Origin: Rutpela maculata
Taxonomy: Eukaryota > Arthropoda > Insecta > Coleoptera > Cerambycidae
Assembly: GCA_936432065.2 (NCBI GenBank)
Contig: OW386291.2
Coordinates: forward strand, 14,733,821 to 14,797,820
Direction of reading: 5' to 3'
DNA length: 64,000 nucleotides
Part shown: positions 54,697 through 64,000 of the stretch, in pieces
How positions within the stretch are numbered: the first letter of the stretch is position 1
How the letters are laid out: every line of letters begins with the position of its first letter
Translations under genes and position numbers: made by a program
Notes under the pieces: model-generated
Database searches by the model: none
Told to the model about the DNA's origin: nothing
Seen by the model: only the letters and a program-made list of their open reading frames with translations

Positions 54697-54789
54697 CCCT
54701 AAATAGTGTGCTTCACCCCCTAGGACGTCGTTTCCACCTCCATTTTGAGGTTCTCTAGATTATCTCGGGAACGGTGCACTTTTTGATAA

Positions 54790-55925
54790 AAATACCTATA
54801 TACAAAATAATCCCCTATAAAATTCTCAGTTTGGATTTAGGAACAATCTTACAACTACGTTGGCGATAGACGAATTAACTATTATAATTAATACGGGTTT
54901 TCAAGAGAAACAATTTACTTGCTCGAAGTTCTTTGATCTAACTACGGCTTGATTGTGTGTCATATCAAATCTTTACAAACAAATTGTATTTTTATGGCTT
55001 CAATACAATCCTATCTGAGAAATAGACAACAATATGTTTTCTACAAAAATATCACATCAGATCAACTTACAGTGAATATTGGCGTCCCTCAAGGCTCAAT
55101 CCTGAGACCGGTTCTCTTTTTAATTTATATCAACGACTTACCTCTTGCTAGATAGTTTTACTTTCACAATTTTATTTGCCTTACTGAACATAATATCAAC
55201 TTAGATGCTTTATCAGAAGGAATGCTGGTTACCGAATCTAAGATTCAACATGGTTTCTTTCTTAATACTGCAAAGACTGAAACAATGGTTTTTGGCCTTA
55301 GAAATATGAACCAAATAGAAAATCCAAATCCAGTAAAGTTTCTCGATGTTTACTTAGACCACAAGCTATCATGGGAAAATCACACAGACTATATTTGCAA
55401 GAAAATTTCAAAAAAATGTTTTCCTACTTCGCAGTTTGGCACATCGGGTATCAACAGAAACCTTTATCACAGCCTATATCTTATGGTATTCTTGTCTGGG
55501 GGCATGCTAGCTCTGAGTCTAGTGTGTTTTCCATGCAAAGACGAGCTATAAGAGTAATTGTAGGTCTCAAGTATAGAGATGACTGTAAATCCAAACTGAT
55601 AGTATTGAAAATCTTAACTGTCCCGTGTACGTATATCCTGCAATATTTAATTTACATAAAAAACAACTTAACCACATACACAACTCGTCGCGAAATTCAT
55701 TCTTACCAAAGGCGACACAGAAATAACTTGGCTACTAATTACTTAAGACTGACAAAAACTAGAGATGGCACTGCATACTGGGGCCTCAAATTCTAAAATG
55801 CTTTATCACCAGAGATCAAACTCCTTACGGAGAAATATTTTAAATACAGAATTAAGCAGTTCCTTTTTCATAATGCGTTTTATTCCATACAGGAATTTTT
55901 AAATAGTGACTTAACCACTATATAA
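54790..55925 (+). pseudogene. Non-LTR reverse transcriptase remnant
   Basis: Reading through stops: NSQFGFRNNLTTTLAIDELT, FTCSKFFDLTTA, YLRNRQQYVFYKN, VNIGVPQGSILRPVLFLIYI and NDLPLAR, then a break. The catalytic F/YADD box is not preserved. The later part has KTETMVFGLRN, VKFLDVYLDHKLSWENHTDY, ISYGILVWGHASSESS, MQRRAIRVIVGLKYRDDCKS and RREIHSYQRRHRNNLA, the usual C-terminal region. At least five frame changes or stops occur. No tail or target duplication was seen. It is older than the copy at 49885-53960 and of a different subfamily. Confidence 0.75.
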
Positions 55926-56394
55926 TAACACTAAACTGAAGATGAAAATGTTTCATGTTTTTTATTTAATCTTACCTTTTAATTTAATAGGTATATATTT
56001 TTTTATTTTATTTGTTTTTTTACCTGTCAGTAAAATAATATTTACAAGTCTAAACGAAACTAGTAATGAGTATTTGGAATATCGTAATTTTTAGATCCCG
56101 TTTTCATTCCTTTGAAGGATCGATAGGATGCGAGTAAGATTGAAGATGAGATTAGCATAAAAAAACCCTGAAGAACAACTTTTGATCACTTAAACATTAT
56201 TTCACTTGAATCTCAAATTTTCACCACCTTCAACTCCTTAAAAGGGTTATGGTTCATACGTTAAAAACAATTCAAGAAACTTAAGCCATTAACTTATGAT
56301 CCCATAAAAATGAATTTGGTATCCAATCTACATGAACACTACTTCGTTTGTTTGTGACTCTCGATCAAGGAGGTAAACGTGGAATAAAGAGGAA
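55926..56394. other. AT-rich DNA, nothing recognised
   Basis: Probably the 3' region of the preceding retroelement followed by unassigned sequence. Confidence 0.35.
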
Positions 56395-56951
56395 GAAACC
56401 GCTGCCCAAGGAATCACACTTCCACATCCAGTTTTCTATCCAAGTCTCTCACAACTAAAAAAAATTGTACGTGGAAATAATTGTTTATGGAACTTTAATA
56501 ATATAATATTTCAAATCGCCTACCCCAAAAACCCATCAAACGATATGCCACATCGGTAGTGGGGGTCGGGGTGGGGGTGGATAAAATAAAATAAAATTTG
56601 GTGCCTTTGGTTCTTGTACACATATCAAATCACAATTTCTTTCACCTCCTTTTATAATGGTAGTAATGGAGGTGGCCATTCCCAATTTTTTTTTAAGACA
56701 TTAGCTTCTCTTGTATATACTAAATACCAATTTTATGGACTTACTTACCTGCTTGATTTACCTATTTACTCCCCAATCCTTCAACGGAATAAGATGAAAA
56801 TATAATCTAGTTCCAGATCTCGTTAAAATACATACTGTACCAAATTTCAAGTCAATGTCTCAAACGGTTCCAGAGAAATCGTGAGCATATAAAAAAGTTA
56901 CAAACAGACCGACAGACAGACAGAAATTTTTTTTGCTCAAACTTAAAATCT
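56395..56951 (+). repeat. R600 copy, 3' hairpin missing
   Basis: Starts AAACCGCTGCCCAAGGAATC and runs through the G-rich middle and the CGACAGACAGACAGAAA tract; it stops at CAAACTTAAAATCT, before the terminal hairpin. Confidence 0.8.
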
Positions 56952-58469
56952 GTCAAGCAAAATTTTGCAAGAATTATTTGGTTGTTTTTAAAGAAATTAT
57001 CCACTCGAATGGTCGGTATATGTCATTACCGATATTCATTGGTGATTTCGAATAACATGATCGAAGTATAAATGTTTTTCGACCTTTAGTTAACTGTAAC
57101 TTAGAAATTGAGTAGGCAATCGAGCTCAGCTTCTGCGAGTTAGTACTCCGATAGTGTACTTACATGTATATGGAACATAAAAACATTCTGAGTTTTGGTT
57201 CTTTAAATATAGTTATAATAATTATGTGTTTATTATTTACCAAAAAAAAAGTTCATATAACATTAAAAAGTATACAATAAGTGGTAAACAAAAGGCCATA
57301 TGTTAGGTAAAGTACCAATGCCACATATAAAACGAAATCGCATAATATTACGATTTCCCATAAGAACGCATGTTAAATTGATTTAAAATTCCGGGTTAGT
57401 TTTCTCTTTAATTATGTTAGCCCATACTATCGTCGGACGTTAAAAAAATGTCAAACCTTTTTGGTTGATGCCCATGTACATGAGTAAATTCATGTGATGG
57501 GAATTTTTTGATATTCCAACTAAGTTTGGAAAGACTATACCATGTTTTATTATAGAACATATTTAGTTAATTTAACAAACCACCATTCATATTTTAAATT
57601 TGTATGTGAAAAGTTTCGATTCTTTAACCTTTGTGGAAAATACTTCTACACTGTAGCAAATTTTCCATGAATAATAACTATAGACAGGGTAATAAACATC
57701 AACGGTATAATTGAGCGGATAACTATTAGTTCTGGATAATTTACGAGCAAATATACCGCACAGACATTTCACAACCAGTTGTGTTTATCTACGTTATACT
57801 GCTATTTACTTTTACAGACAATAAAGTCTATTTTATATTTCATACAATTTGGCACTCAAAGAAAGTTGCAAAAATGACCCAATGTTACTACACTCAGTCA
57901 AAAAAGTGGCGCATCAAAAATTTTGCCTAATTTTGATCTGTTCTAAGTTTATAGCTAAGTAACTGATTTTCTTTTCAATTCGAAGTTAGTTTTATCGTAT
58001 GTAATATCACTGGTGCTTACAATGTTATCGGTAAAAGTTTTTCGAAAGCATTGTTGCCTGGCAATATAAAGAATATAAATTTATAGTTTATTATCTGATT
58101 AAATTCCGAGAGCTTTAGCAGGAAGGATTTAATCTTTGATTTACACGAATTGTATTACCTTTTGGCAACTTAGGTTGAGAAAAAATTTATAGATAAAATT
58201 TAAAAGCACGAGTGTTATTTGGGGAGATTATTTTACGAATAAATAATGAAGTACATAAAACATCTTCAATATTAAGTTTTGCCATTAACTGCCTCCAGAC
58301 GTTTTCTTATTTTTTAGTGTTTACTGACCTTTATTTTCAATTTCATTATTTACGTCACATAATAATGTATTTCCAAACCGACTTATCTAATAAAGAAAAA
58401 AGTAGGTAAAATTATTTAACAATCGCAGCTGTAGAAACTTAAAAGTTCACGGAATTAGCTATATTTTAA
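56952..58469. other. AT-rich DNA, nothing recognised
   Basis: No gene or repeat structure was recognised in about 1.5 kb. Confidence 0.35.
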
Positions 58470-58867
58470 CCCTTTCGCGGCGGGAAACGGACGAATCCGC
58501 AAAAATTTTTCATGATGGTCAGCCGGGAACCGGATATCTATGCACGACAAGAGGTGCACTTAATTACTTGAAATATACGTATCCGCCTATTACACATTAT
58601 TTGTTCGTCCCTTTTTTTACTTCTCCCAACGTTAGCTCATTTTTTTTCTTTTTTTTTTAGTTGCTATTTTATATATTTATATTTTATGTTTGGTAAATAC
58701 AAGTTTTATTTCTATTATTAGCCTTTTTCTATTGATACTTTCCCTAAATTCATAAAAATGTTGAGTTTGGGAGCCGTACATATCTGAAAATATGGACAAA
58801 TCCGCAAGCGCAGTCCGCTGCGGCCTGTGCGGCCTGGCGTGCTAAAACCGTTGACGTCCCGAAAGGG
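58470..58867. mobile_element. piggyBac-type MITE with TTAA target
   Basis: Bounded by TTAA on both sides (58466-58469 and 58868-58871), with tips CCCTTTCGCGGCG and CGTCCCGAAAGGG. CCCTTT.../...AAAGGG tips with TTAA duplication are characteristic of piggyBac elements. Subterminal CG-rich segments (AAACGGACGAATCCGC and ACAAATCCGCAAGCGC) are related. No transposase. Confidence 0.8.
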
Positions 58868-58871
58868 TTAA

Positions 58872-59559
58872 ATGTAATGACAATCAATAAACCAATATAC
58901 TTCAAACATAGGTATTGTAATGCACAGGACTGGTCCAAAACTGCTGAGAGTCTTCACTGTAAACAGTTCTTAGGCATGCTCCGACATTATGCATAAGACA
59001 AAGAGCACTACCAATGTTCCGCCATTATGCTCTATTTTAAGTTGATCAAAGAGAAATGAAATATGGTTTTGGCACCTTCATCTAGTAACAGTAACGTTAA
59101 ACGCTACATACATAGAATCGCCAGACAGTGTAATACACAAGAATTATTATATAAAGTGTTTATTGATCAATATTTATTTATTTAATTTTTGTTTTCAATT
59201 TAAGGAGTGCAAAAATTAAGTGACGGTTGTTTAGTTAAACAGATGGTATTTACTCTGAGATTTGAGTTGGAATAAGTGTTATGAATTATTGTAATGTAGG
59301 GTACAGTGCATGCTAGTTTTGATTTCCCGAATTATTAACATGTTGTTACTTTGTGATGCATTACCGTATGTAAGTACATTTGTGTTTAACATAAAATAAT
59401 TAACTTGCCTGTTAGGTAGGAATTTGTATTTAATGTGTGGTAATTATTATTTTATAATTAAGTTATTATAACTCATTGAAAGCTGTGTATAACTTGTCCC
59501 TAGCCTATATATTCCACACAGCCTTGGGAGCTGTCAAGGCTTGTGTGGTGTGTTTATGT
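58872..59559. other. AT-rich DNA, nothing recognised
   Basis: No recognised gene. AACAGTAACGTTAAACG at about 59090 slightly resembles the subterminal word of the SAP-SWIM-YqaJ element but is too short to call. Confidence 0.35.
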
Positions 59560-59772
59560 TATGTTATCCGAAGTCAGAATTGTCAGATTGGCTGTTTTTC
59601 ACCCTAACCCCAAAAAACACACCCCCAAAAAAGTGGTTTGGCCTGCGGATCACACTACTGTATCTTTATGTATTTGGAACGCAAATCCGAAGTCAAAATT
59701 GTCAGATTCGCTCGTTTTTCACCCCCAACCCCAAAAAACACCCCCAAAACAAAAAAAATGGTCTGGCCAGAT
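59560..59772 (+). repeat. Two ~115-bp units of the GAATCCGAAGTCAG family
   Basis: CGAAGTCAGAATTGTCAGAT, TTTTTCACCCTAACCCC, AAAAAACACACCCCC and GTGGTTTGGCCTGCGGATC repeat with changes. The same unit is in the arms of 41799-43892 and at 21130-21240. Overlapping open frames here are repeat translations. Confidence 0.65.
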
Positions 59773-60125
59773 TTTTGTTTGTTTGAAATTATAATATAAA
59801 AATAGCCTACCACAGGCAAATGATTTTCAAAATATTTCATTTCAAGTAAATGATTTTGGATGATTCTTTTGGATATTCTTGGTTGAATGATTAACTTTAA
59901 GTTTAATCTCATGCGTTTTCGTGTGTTGGGTCTACAACTGAACATAAATGGATTCACATAAGATTTTCAAGATTGTTATTCGGATATCGATTTGATCACG
60001 ATAATTAATGAAAGAAATTCTAAAAAAGTGATTAAGAAATTAAGAAATGGTTAGGTATAAGCAGAGTTTAACACTAATACAAGTGTTTTAACGAAAGACA
60101 GCTGGAGAGTAGAGTAGCAGTAAAC

Positions 60126-60797
60126 AAAACCGCTGCCCAAGGAATCACTACTTCCACATCCAAGTCTCTTACAACAAAATACTATATTTGCACTCCACTA
60201 TGTGGAAATAATTGTTTATGGAACTTTAATGGTATAATATTTGAAATCATGTATCCCAAAACCCCATAAAATTATATGCCACATCTGTAATAGAATGGGG
60301 GGTGAATGAAGTGAAAAAAATTCTTGATGACTTTGACTCTTGTACACACACTAAATCACACTATTTTTTCACCACCTTTAATAATAGGGTGGGGGCGGTA
60401 ATAGGGATGGCTAATGCCATTTTTTTTGAGGCCTTAGCTCCTCTTATATTTACTAAATACCAATTTCATGGACTCTTACTTGCTTGATTTACCTATTTAC
60501 CCCCATTTACCTCAATTTACCCTTCAACTCTGCAACGGAATAAGATGAAAATATAATCTAGTTCCAGATTTCGTTAAAAAACATACGTGTGCCATATTTT
60601 AAGTGAATATCTTAAACGATTCCAGAGTAATCGTGAGCACCAAAACGATACAAGACTAACATACACGCCGACGCAACAGACAAATTTGTTTTGCTCAGAC
60701 TTAAAATATTGACGTTTCTTGATATTATAAGCCTATTTAAACAATGAAAATTTCCAAAAATTTTTTTTGCGTTAATATACTTCAACTGAATGTCGAA
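60126..60797 (+). repeat. R600 copy
   Basis: Starts AAAACCGCTGCCCAAGGAAT, has the ACTTCCACATCC word, a middle with fewer G tracts than other copies, and ends with a mutated hairpin, TATACTTCAACTGAATGTCG. The GACA tract is degenerate (ACGCCGACGCAACAGAC). Confidence 0.75.
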
Positions 60798-60887
60798 CTA
60801 ATACGCAGAAAATGGTAAGCCAAAGATATAAAAAATCGTTGTGTGCCGGAAACTACACGATAGAAGTAAAGCTTCTACTACAAGCAT

Positions 60888-61340
60888 TTTCTTCGAGGAA
60901 ACCTACCACGCATCCATACTACTCAAGGTAACCCACTGTGTATCCAATTTACTCCAGTAAAGCCACTGCGCATTCATACTTCTTGAAGTAACCCACTCGC
61001 ATCCATTTTACTCGAGGAAACCCACTGCGCATCCGTATCACTTGAGGTAACCTACTGCGCATCTATGGCACTCGAGAAAAGCCACTGCGCATCCACACTA
61101 CTCGTGATAACCTACTGCGCATCCATTGTACTCGAGGAAAGCCACTGCGCATCCATACTACTTAAAGTAACCCACTGCGCACCCATACTACTTGAGGTAA
61201 CCTACTATAATACTCGAAAAAAGTCACTGAGTATCCAAATATTCGAGGAAAGCCACTGCGCATCCATAATACTCGGGAAAACCTACTGCGCATCCATAGT
61301 AGTCGAGGAAAGCCACTGCGCATCCATACTACTCAAGGTA
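60888..61340 (+). repeat. 30-bp minisatellite, about 15 units
   Basis: The unit is close to CCACTGCGCATCCATACTAC plus TCGAGGAAAG. Because 30 is divisible by three, the plus strand gives a 10-residue periodic frame at 61065-61355 (KSHCAS...), which is a by-product. Units vary in the GAGGAAAG / GAGGTAAC part, in an alternating way that suggests a higher-order 60-bp unit. The array lies exactly between two R600 copies. Confidence 0.85.
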
Positions 61341-61928
61341 ACTTTAACTACATAATATTTGAAATCGTCTACCCCAAAAACATATAAAACGATATGTTAC
61401 ATCGGTAGTGGGGGTGGGGGTGGTGGTAGAGGGTTGGTAGTGGGGGTGGATGAAGTAAAAAAATATTTTGAAGCTTTTGGTTCTTGTACACACACTAAAT
61501 CACAATTTTTTGTTCATCCCATTTAATAACGGGGTGGGGGTGGTAATGGGGGTGGCTAATGCCAAAAATTTTTTTGAGACCTTAGCTTCTCTTGTATATG
61601 CTAAATACCAATTTCATGGACTCTTACTTGCTTGATTTACCCATTTACCCCCCAACCCTTCGACGGAACAAGATGAAAATATAATCTAGTTCTAGATCTC
61701 GTTAAAGTACATATGTGTACCAAATTTCAAGTCAATATCTTAAACGGTTCCGGTGTGCACAAAAAAAAGTTACAGACAGACCGACAGACAGACTGACAGA
61801 CAGACAGAAATTTTTTTTTCGCTCAAACTTAAAATCTCGACGTTTCATGACATTTTAAGCCTATTTGAACAATAAAAATTTTTAAAAAATTTTTTGTCGT
61901 TACTATACTTCCACTGGATGTGGAAGTA
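61341..61928 (+). repeat. R600 copy, 5' start replaced by minisatellite
   Basis: Enters the family at ACTTTAACTACATAATATTT, about 90 bases in, directly after the minisatellite. It has a long G-rich middle, a GACAGACCGACAGACAGACT tract and the complete terminal hairpin. Confidence 0.85.
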
Positions 61929-62482
61929 ATATGGTAGTTATAACTATCTCGTCTATTATAGAACTCTGGCCCTTGGTGTCTCACATAAGTGTAAAGAGAG
62001 TAGAAAGTAGATAAGTATCCTGCATTGTAGACAAAGATCAAGTTTACATATGAAAAACTGTTATTGTTTATAATTTGTTATTTGTGGCATATTTAATAAT
62101 TTTGTTTCAGTTTATATATTTTTAGATGTGAGACATTTTGTAATAGAAGTATAAAAACCAGCCTCTGTCTGATCCTTTTGGCGCAGAGGTTTATTTCATC
62201 AAACATTTTTTTTACAGGGGCAAGATACCCAACAAACTAAGAAATCATGAAAAACTATTGTTGTGTCAACGCATATATTTAAAAAAGAATAGACACTTGA
62301 GTATATTTGTTTGAAATATTATCTAGCTAGGAATAAACAATGAGACTGTAGTGTTTTGCTTCCAATCTATTTCTTAAATGGTACTTTCTTCAAACGTCAG
62401 AAAAACATGACATTTCTTAACTCATTTCATGACATTAATGTTTGACTTTTTAGACGGCTGTGCATTGCCATTAACAACGGGG
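61929..62482. other. AT-rich DNA, nothing recognised
   Basis: No gene or repeat structure was recognised. Confidence 0.35.
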
Positions 62483-62620
62483 GTGAAAGTACTTTTTCGT
62501 CATACTTCCCTCGTAAGTATACTCTAATTCCATTGTTTTGTCGATCGTAAGTAACACTTTATGTACCAAATACTTGTTGCTATTGGCAACGGGTCGTTAT
62601 TTTTAATAACGTCCCTTAGT
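62483..62620. repeat. Second copy of the 22566-22750 repeat
   Basis: GAAAGTACTTTTTCGTCATA, CTCGTAAGTATACTCTAATT, TTTTGTCGATCGTAAGTAAC and TTGGCAACGGGTCGTTATTT match the earlier copy in the same orientation. The left arm of its inverted structure is shortened. Confidence 0.6.
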
Positions 62621-63160
62621 GGACTAAAAAACAGGCGGAAAGTCGCTTCCTTCTCGAGTTTTTTTTTTAATCTTAGAACAAACTGAGACATATACCATTT
62701 CGTTAAGTAGGTCGATGTTCATTAGAAATCATGAAATACGACATTTTTTAGTGGTCACGGACATTGTTATTTTTAAAAAGGTGTGAAATTTTGTTTTTTT
62801 TTAATCATGATTTTTTGAGCATCTAATGCCATATCTCAAAAACGGATGGAGATATCCACATGAAATTTTTTTTGTTATAAAACACACACTTAAGCGCTTC
62901 TATCTGTGTGTAGTATTGTTCATTAAAACATTTTTAAGCATGTTAAAAACTTAGATAACCTTGAAAGTTCAGAAAATACGCAGTCAAATTTTGACTAAGC
63001 TACAAACTTTTTTGTTTTTGAAAATTTCGTATATAACATGCTGCGAAAAAAATAAAGCCAAAAGACCAAAGAAGTTTTTGATAGCATAATTCTTATTGTC
63101 TTTGATAGTTTAGGTACAGTGATTTTTTTGGAGCGCGCGAATTGCAGAAATTGAGTATTA
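62621..63160. other. AT-rich DNA, nothing recognised
   Basis: No gene or repeat structure was recognised; one long T/A-rich stretch with ATGCCATATCTCAAAAACGG. Confidence 0.35.
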
Positions 63161-63255
63161 CCCAACAAATACAAAAGATCGGGCTATCACTGGGCCAGAA
63201 ATGAAACTTCTGGCCCTGTGATGGCCCACTGGAGGGCCGACCTTTTGTGTTTGTA
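63161..63255. mobile_element. Tiny MITE with CCAACAAATAC tip
   Basis: CCCAACAAATACAAAAGATC then GGGC at the left pairs with GGGCCGACCTTTTGTGTTTG at the right. Inside is a palindrome, CTGGGCCAGAA / TTCTGGCCC. The tip matches the one of the 2.8-kb element at 50197-52969 (CCCAGCAAACAC), so it looks like a deletion derivative of that family. Confidence 0.65.
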
Positions 63256-63318
63256 AAACTAACTAGTCTCAGGGCGGTGTACAATCAACGTTATTCATTT
63301 TCGTTGAAGGTCAAATTA

Positions 63319-63977
63319 TAAAACCGCTGCACAAGGAATCACTACTTCCACATCCAGATCTTCTATCCAAGTCTCTCACAATGAAAAATATTTGAATGTG
63401 GAAATAATTGTTTATGGAACTTTAATAAAAAAATATTTGAAATCGTCTACCCCAAAAACCTATAAAACGATATGCCACATCAGTAGTGGGGCTGAGGGTG
63501 GTGGAAGGGGTGGATAAAGTAAAAAAAAATTTGAGGCCTTTGGTTCTTGTACACACACTAAATGACAATTTTATTTTTTTCGCCCCCTTGAATAATGGAG
63601 TGGGAGTTGGTAATGGGGGTGGTTAATGCCAAAAAAATTGACTGAGACCTTAGCTTCTCTTATATATAATAAATACCAATTTTATGGACTCTTACTTGCT
63701 TGATTTACCCCCCAACCTTTAACGGAATAATCTAGTTCCAGATCTCGTTAAAATACTTAGGTACATAAGTACGTGTACCAAATTTCAAGTCAATATTTTA
63801 AACGGTTCCGGAGTACCTAATCGTGCGCACAAAAAAGTTACAGACAGACCGACAGACAGAATTTTTTTTGCTCAAACTTAAAATCTCGACATTTCATGAC
63901 ATTCTAAGCCTATTTGGACAATAAAAATTTTCAAAAATATTTTTGTCGATACTATACTTACAATGGATGTAGAAGTA
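63319..63977 (+). repeat. R600 copy, complete
   Basis: Starts AAACCGCTGCACAAGGAATC and ends CAATGGATGTAGAAGTA, a hairpin with two mutations. Middle and GACA tract as in the family. Confidence 0.8.
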
Positions 63978-64000
63978 AAATGTGTAACGATATTCTTTCC

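Noticed and set aside
60888..61340. CRISPR-like array
   Set aside because: Units are contiguous without spacers and the DNA is eukaryotic.
61065..61355. 96-codon plus-strand frame with 10-residue repeats
   Set aside because: It is the translation of the 30-bp minisatellite; period divisible by three keeps it open.

Overview
This window is repeat-dense, AT-rich eukaryotic DNA with no intact host gene that I can support. It is very probably from an insect: it holds Jockey-type and RNase H-bearing non-LTR retrotransposons, a Gypsy element with the arthropod type of gag tail, hAT, piggyBac and MULE-like DNA elements, and a 28S rRNA fragment. The species cannot be named from the sequence. There are no operons, ribosome binding sites or CRISPR arrays. 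Almost everything is mobile DNA, heavily nested and broken by stops and frameshifts.

Layout. 0-1.7 kb: a long-TIR DNA element with a decayed HAFTGCD/Cys-rich gene. 2.6-4.4 kb: a foldback element with a smaller MITE in its loop. 4.8-5.6 kb: a non-LTR reverse transcriptase tail. 6-8 kb: dispersed and tandem G/C-tract repeats. 8.2-14.2 kb: the RNase H end of a non-LTR element split by a 5.4-kb TIR transposon with an 8-bp target duplication; that transposon was itself hit by a Jockey-type retroelement and by a hAT-like MITE carrying a 28S rRNA fragment. 14.3-19.9 kb: a second long-TIR element with the same HAFTGCD/Cys-rich gene family, split by a decayed Gypsy element. 21.4-22.4 kb: a large inverted repeat with an 8-bp-TSD MITE in one arm.

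23.9-29.7 kb: a TIR element hosting a FLYWCH-type MULE and a 3.7-kb TIR element. The latter encodes, on opposite strands, a SAP + SWIM + YqaJ-nuclease protein and a THAP zinc finger. It is the best candidate here for an undescribed transposition system. An empty paralogous copy of the host repeat lies at 42.4-43.2 kb. 31.2-34.8 kb: a hAT element with a perfect 8-bp TSD, whose left end plus flank was later duplicated in tandem. 35-44 kb: four large inverted-repeat elements. 44-46.2 kb: a tandem pair of TIR repeats. 49.9-54 kb: a reverse transcriptase interrupted by a TIR element that is itself interrupted by a hAT. 54.1-64 kb: a hAT hairpin, another dead reverse transcriptase, a piggyBac-type MITE, a 30-bp minisatellite and more copies of a 600-bp dispersed family.

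How the parts work together: the retroelement remnants had their own reverse transcriptases, while most inverted-repeat elements encode nothing and must have been moved by enzymes made elsewhere. Two stretches (34.84-35.14 kb and 46.58-46.74 kb) look like possible promoter or first-exon DNA, but the evidence is weak. All family assignments come from reading motifs by eye; no database search was run.
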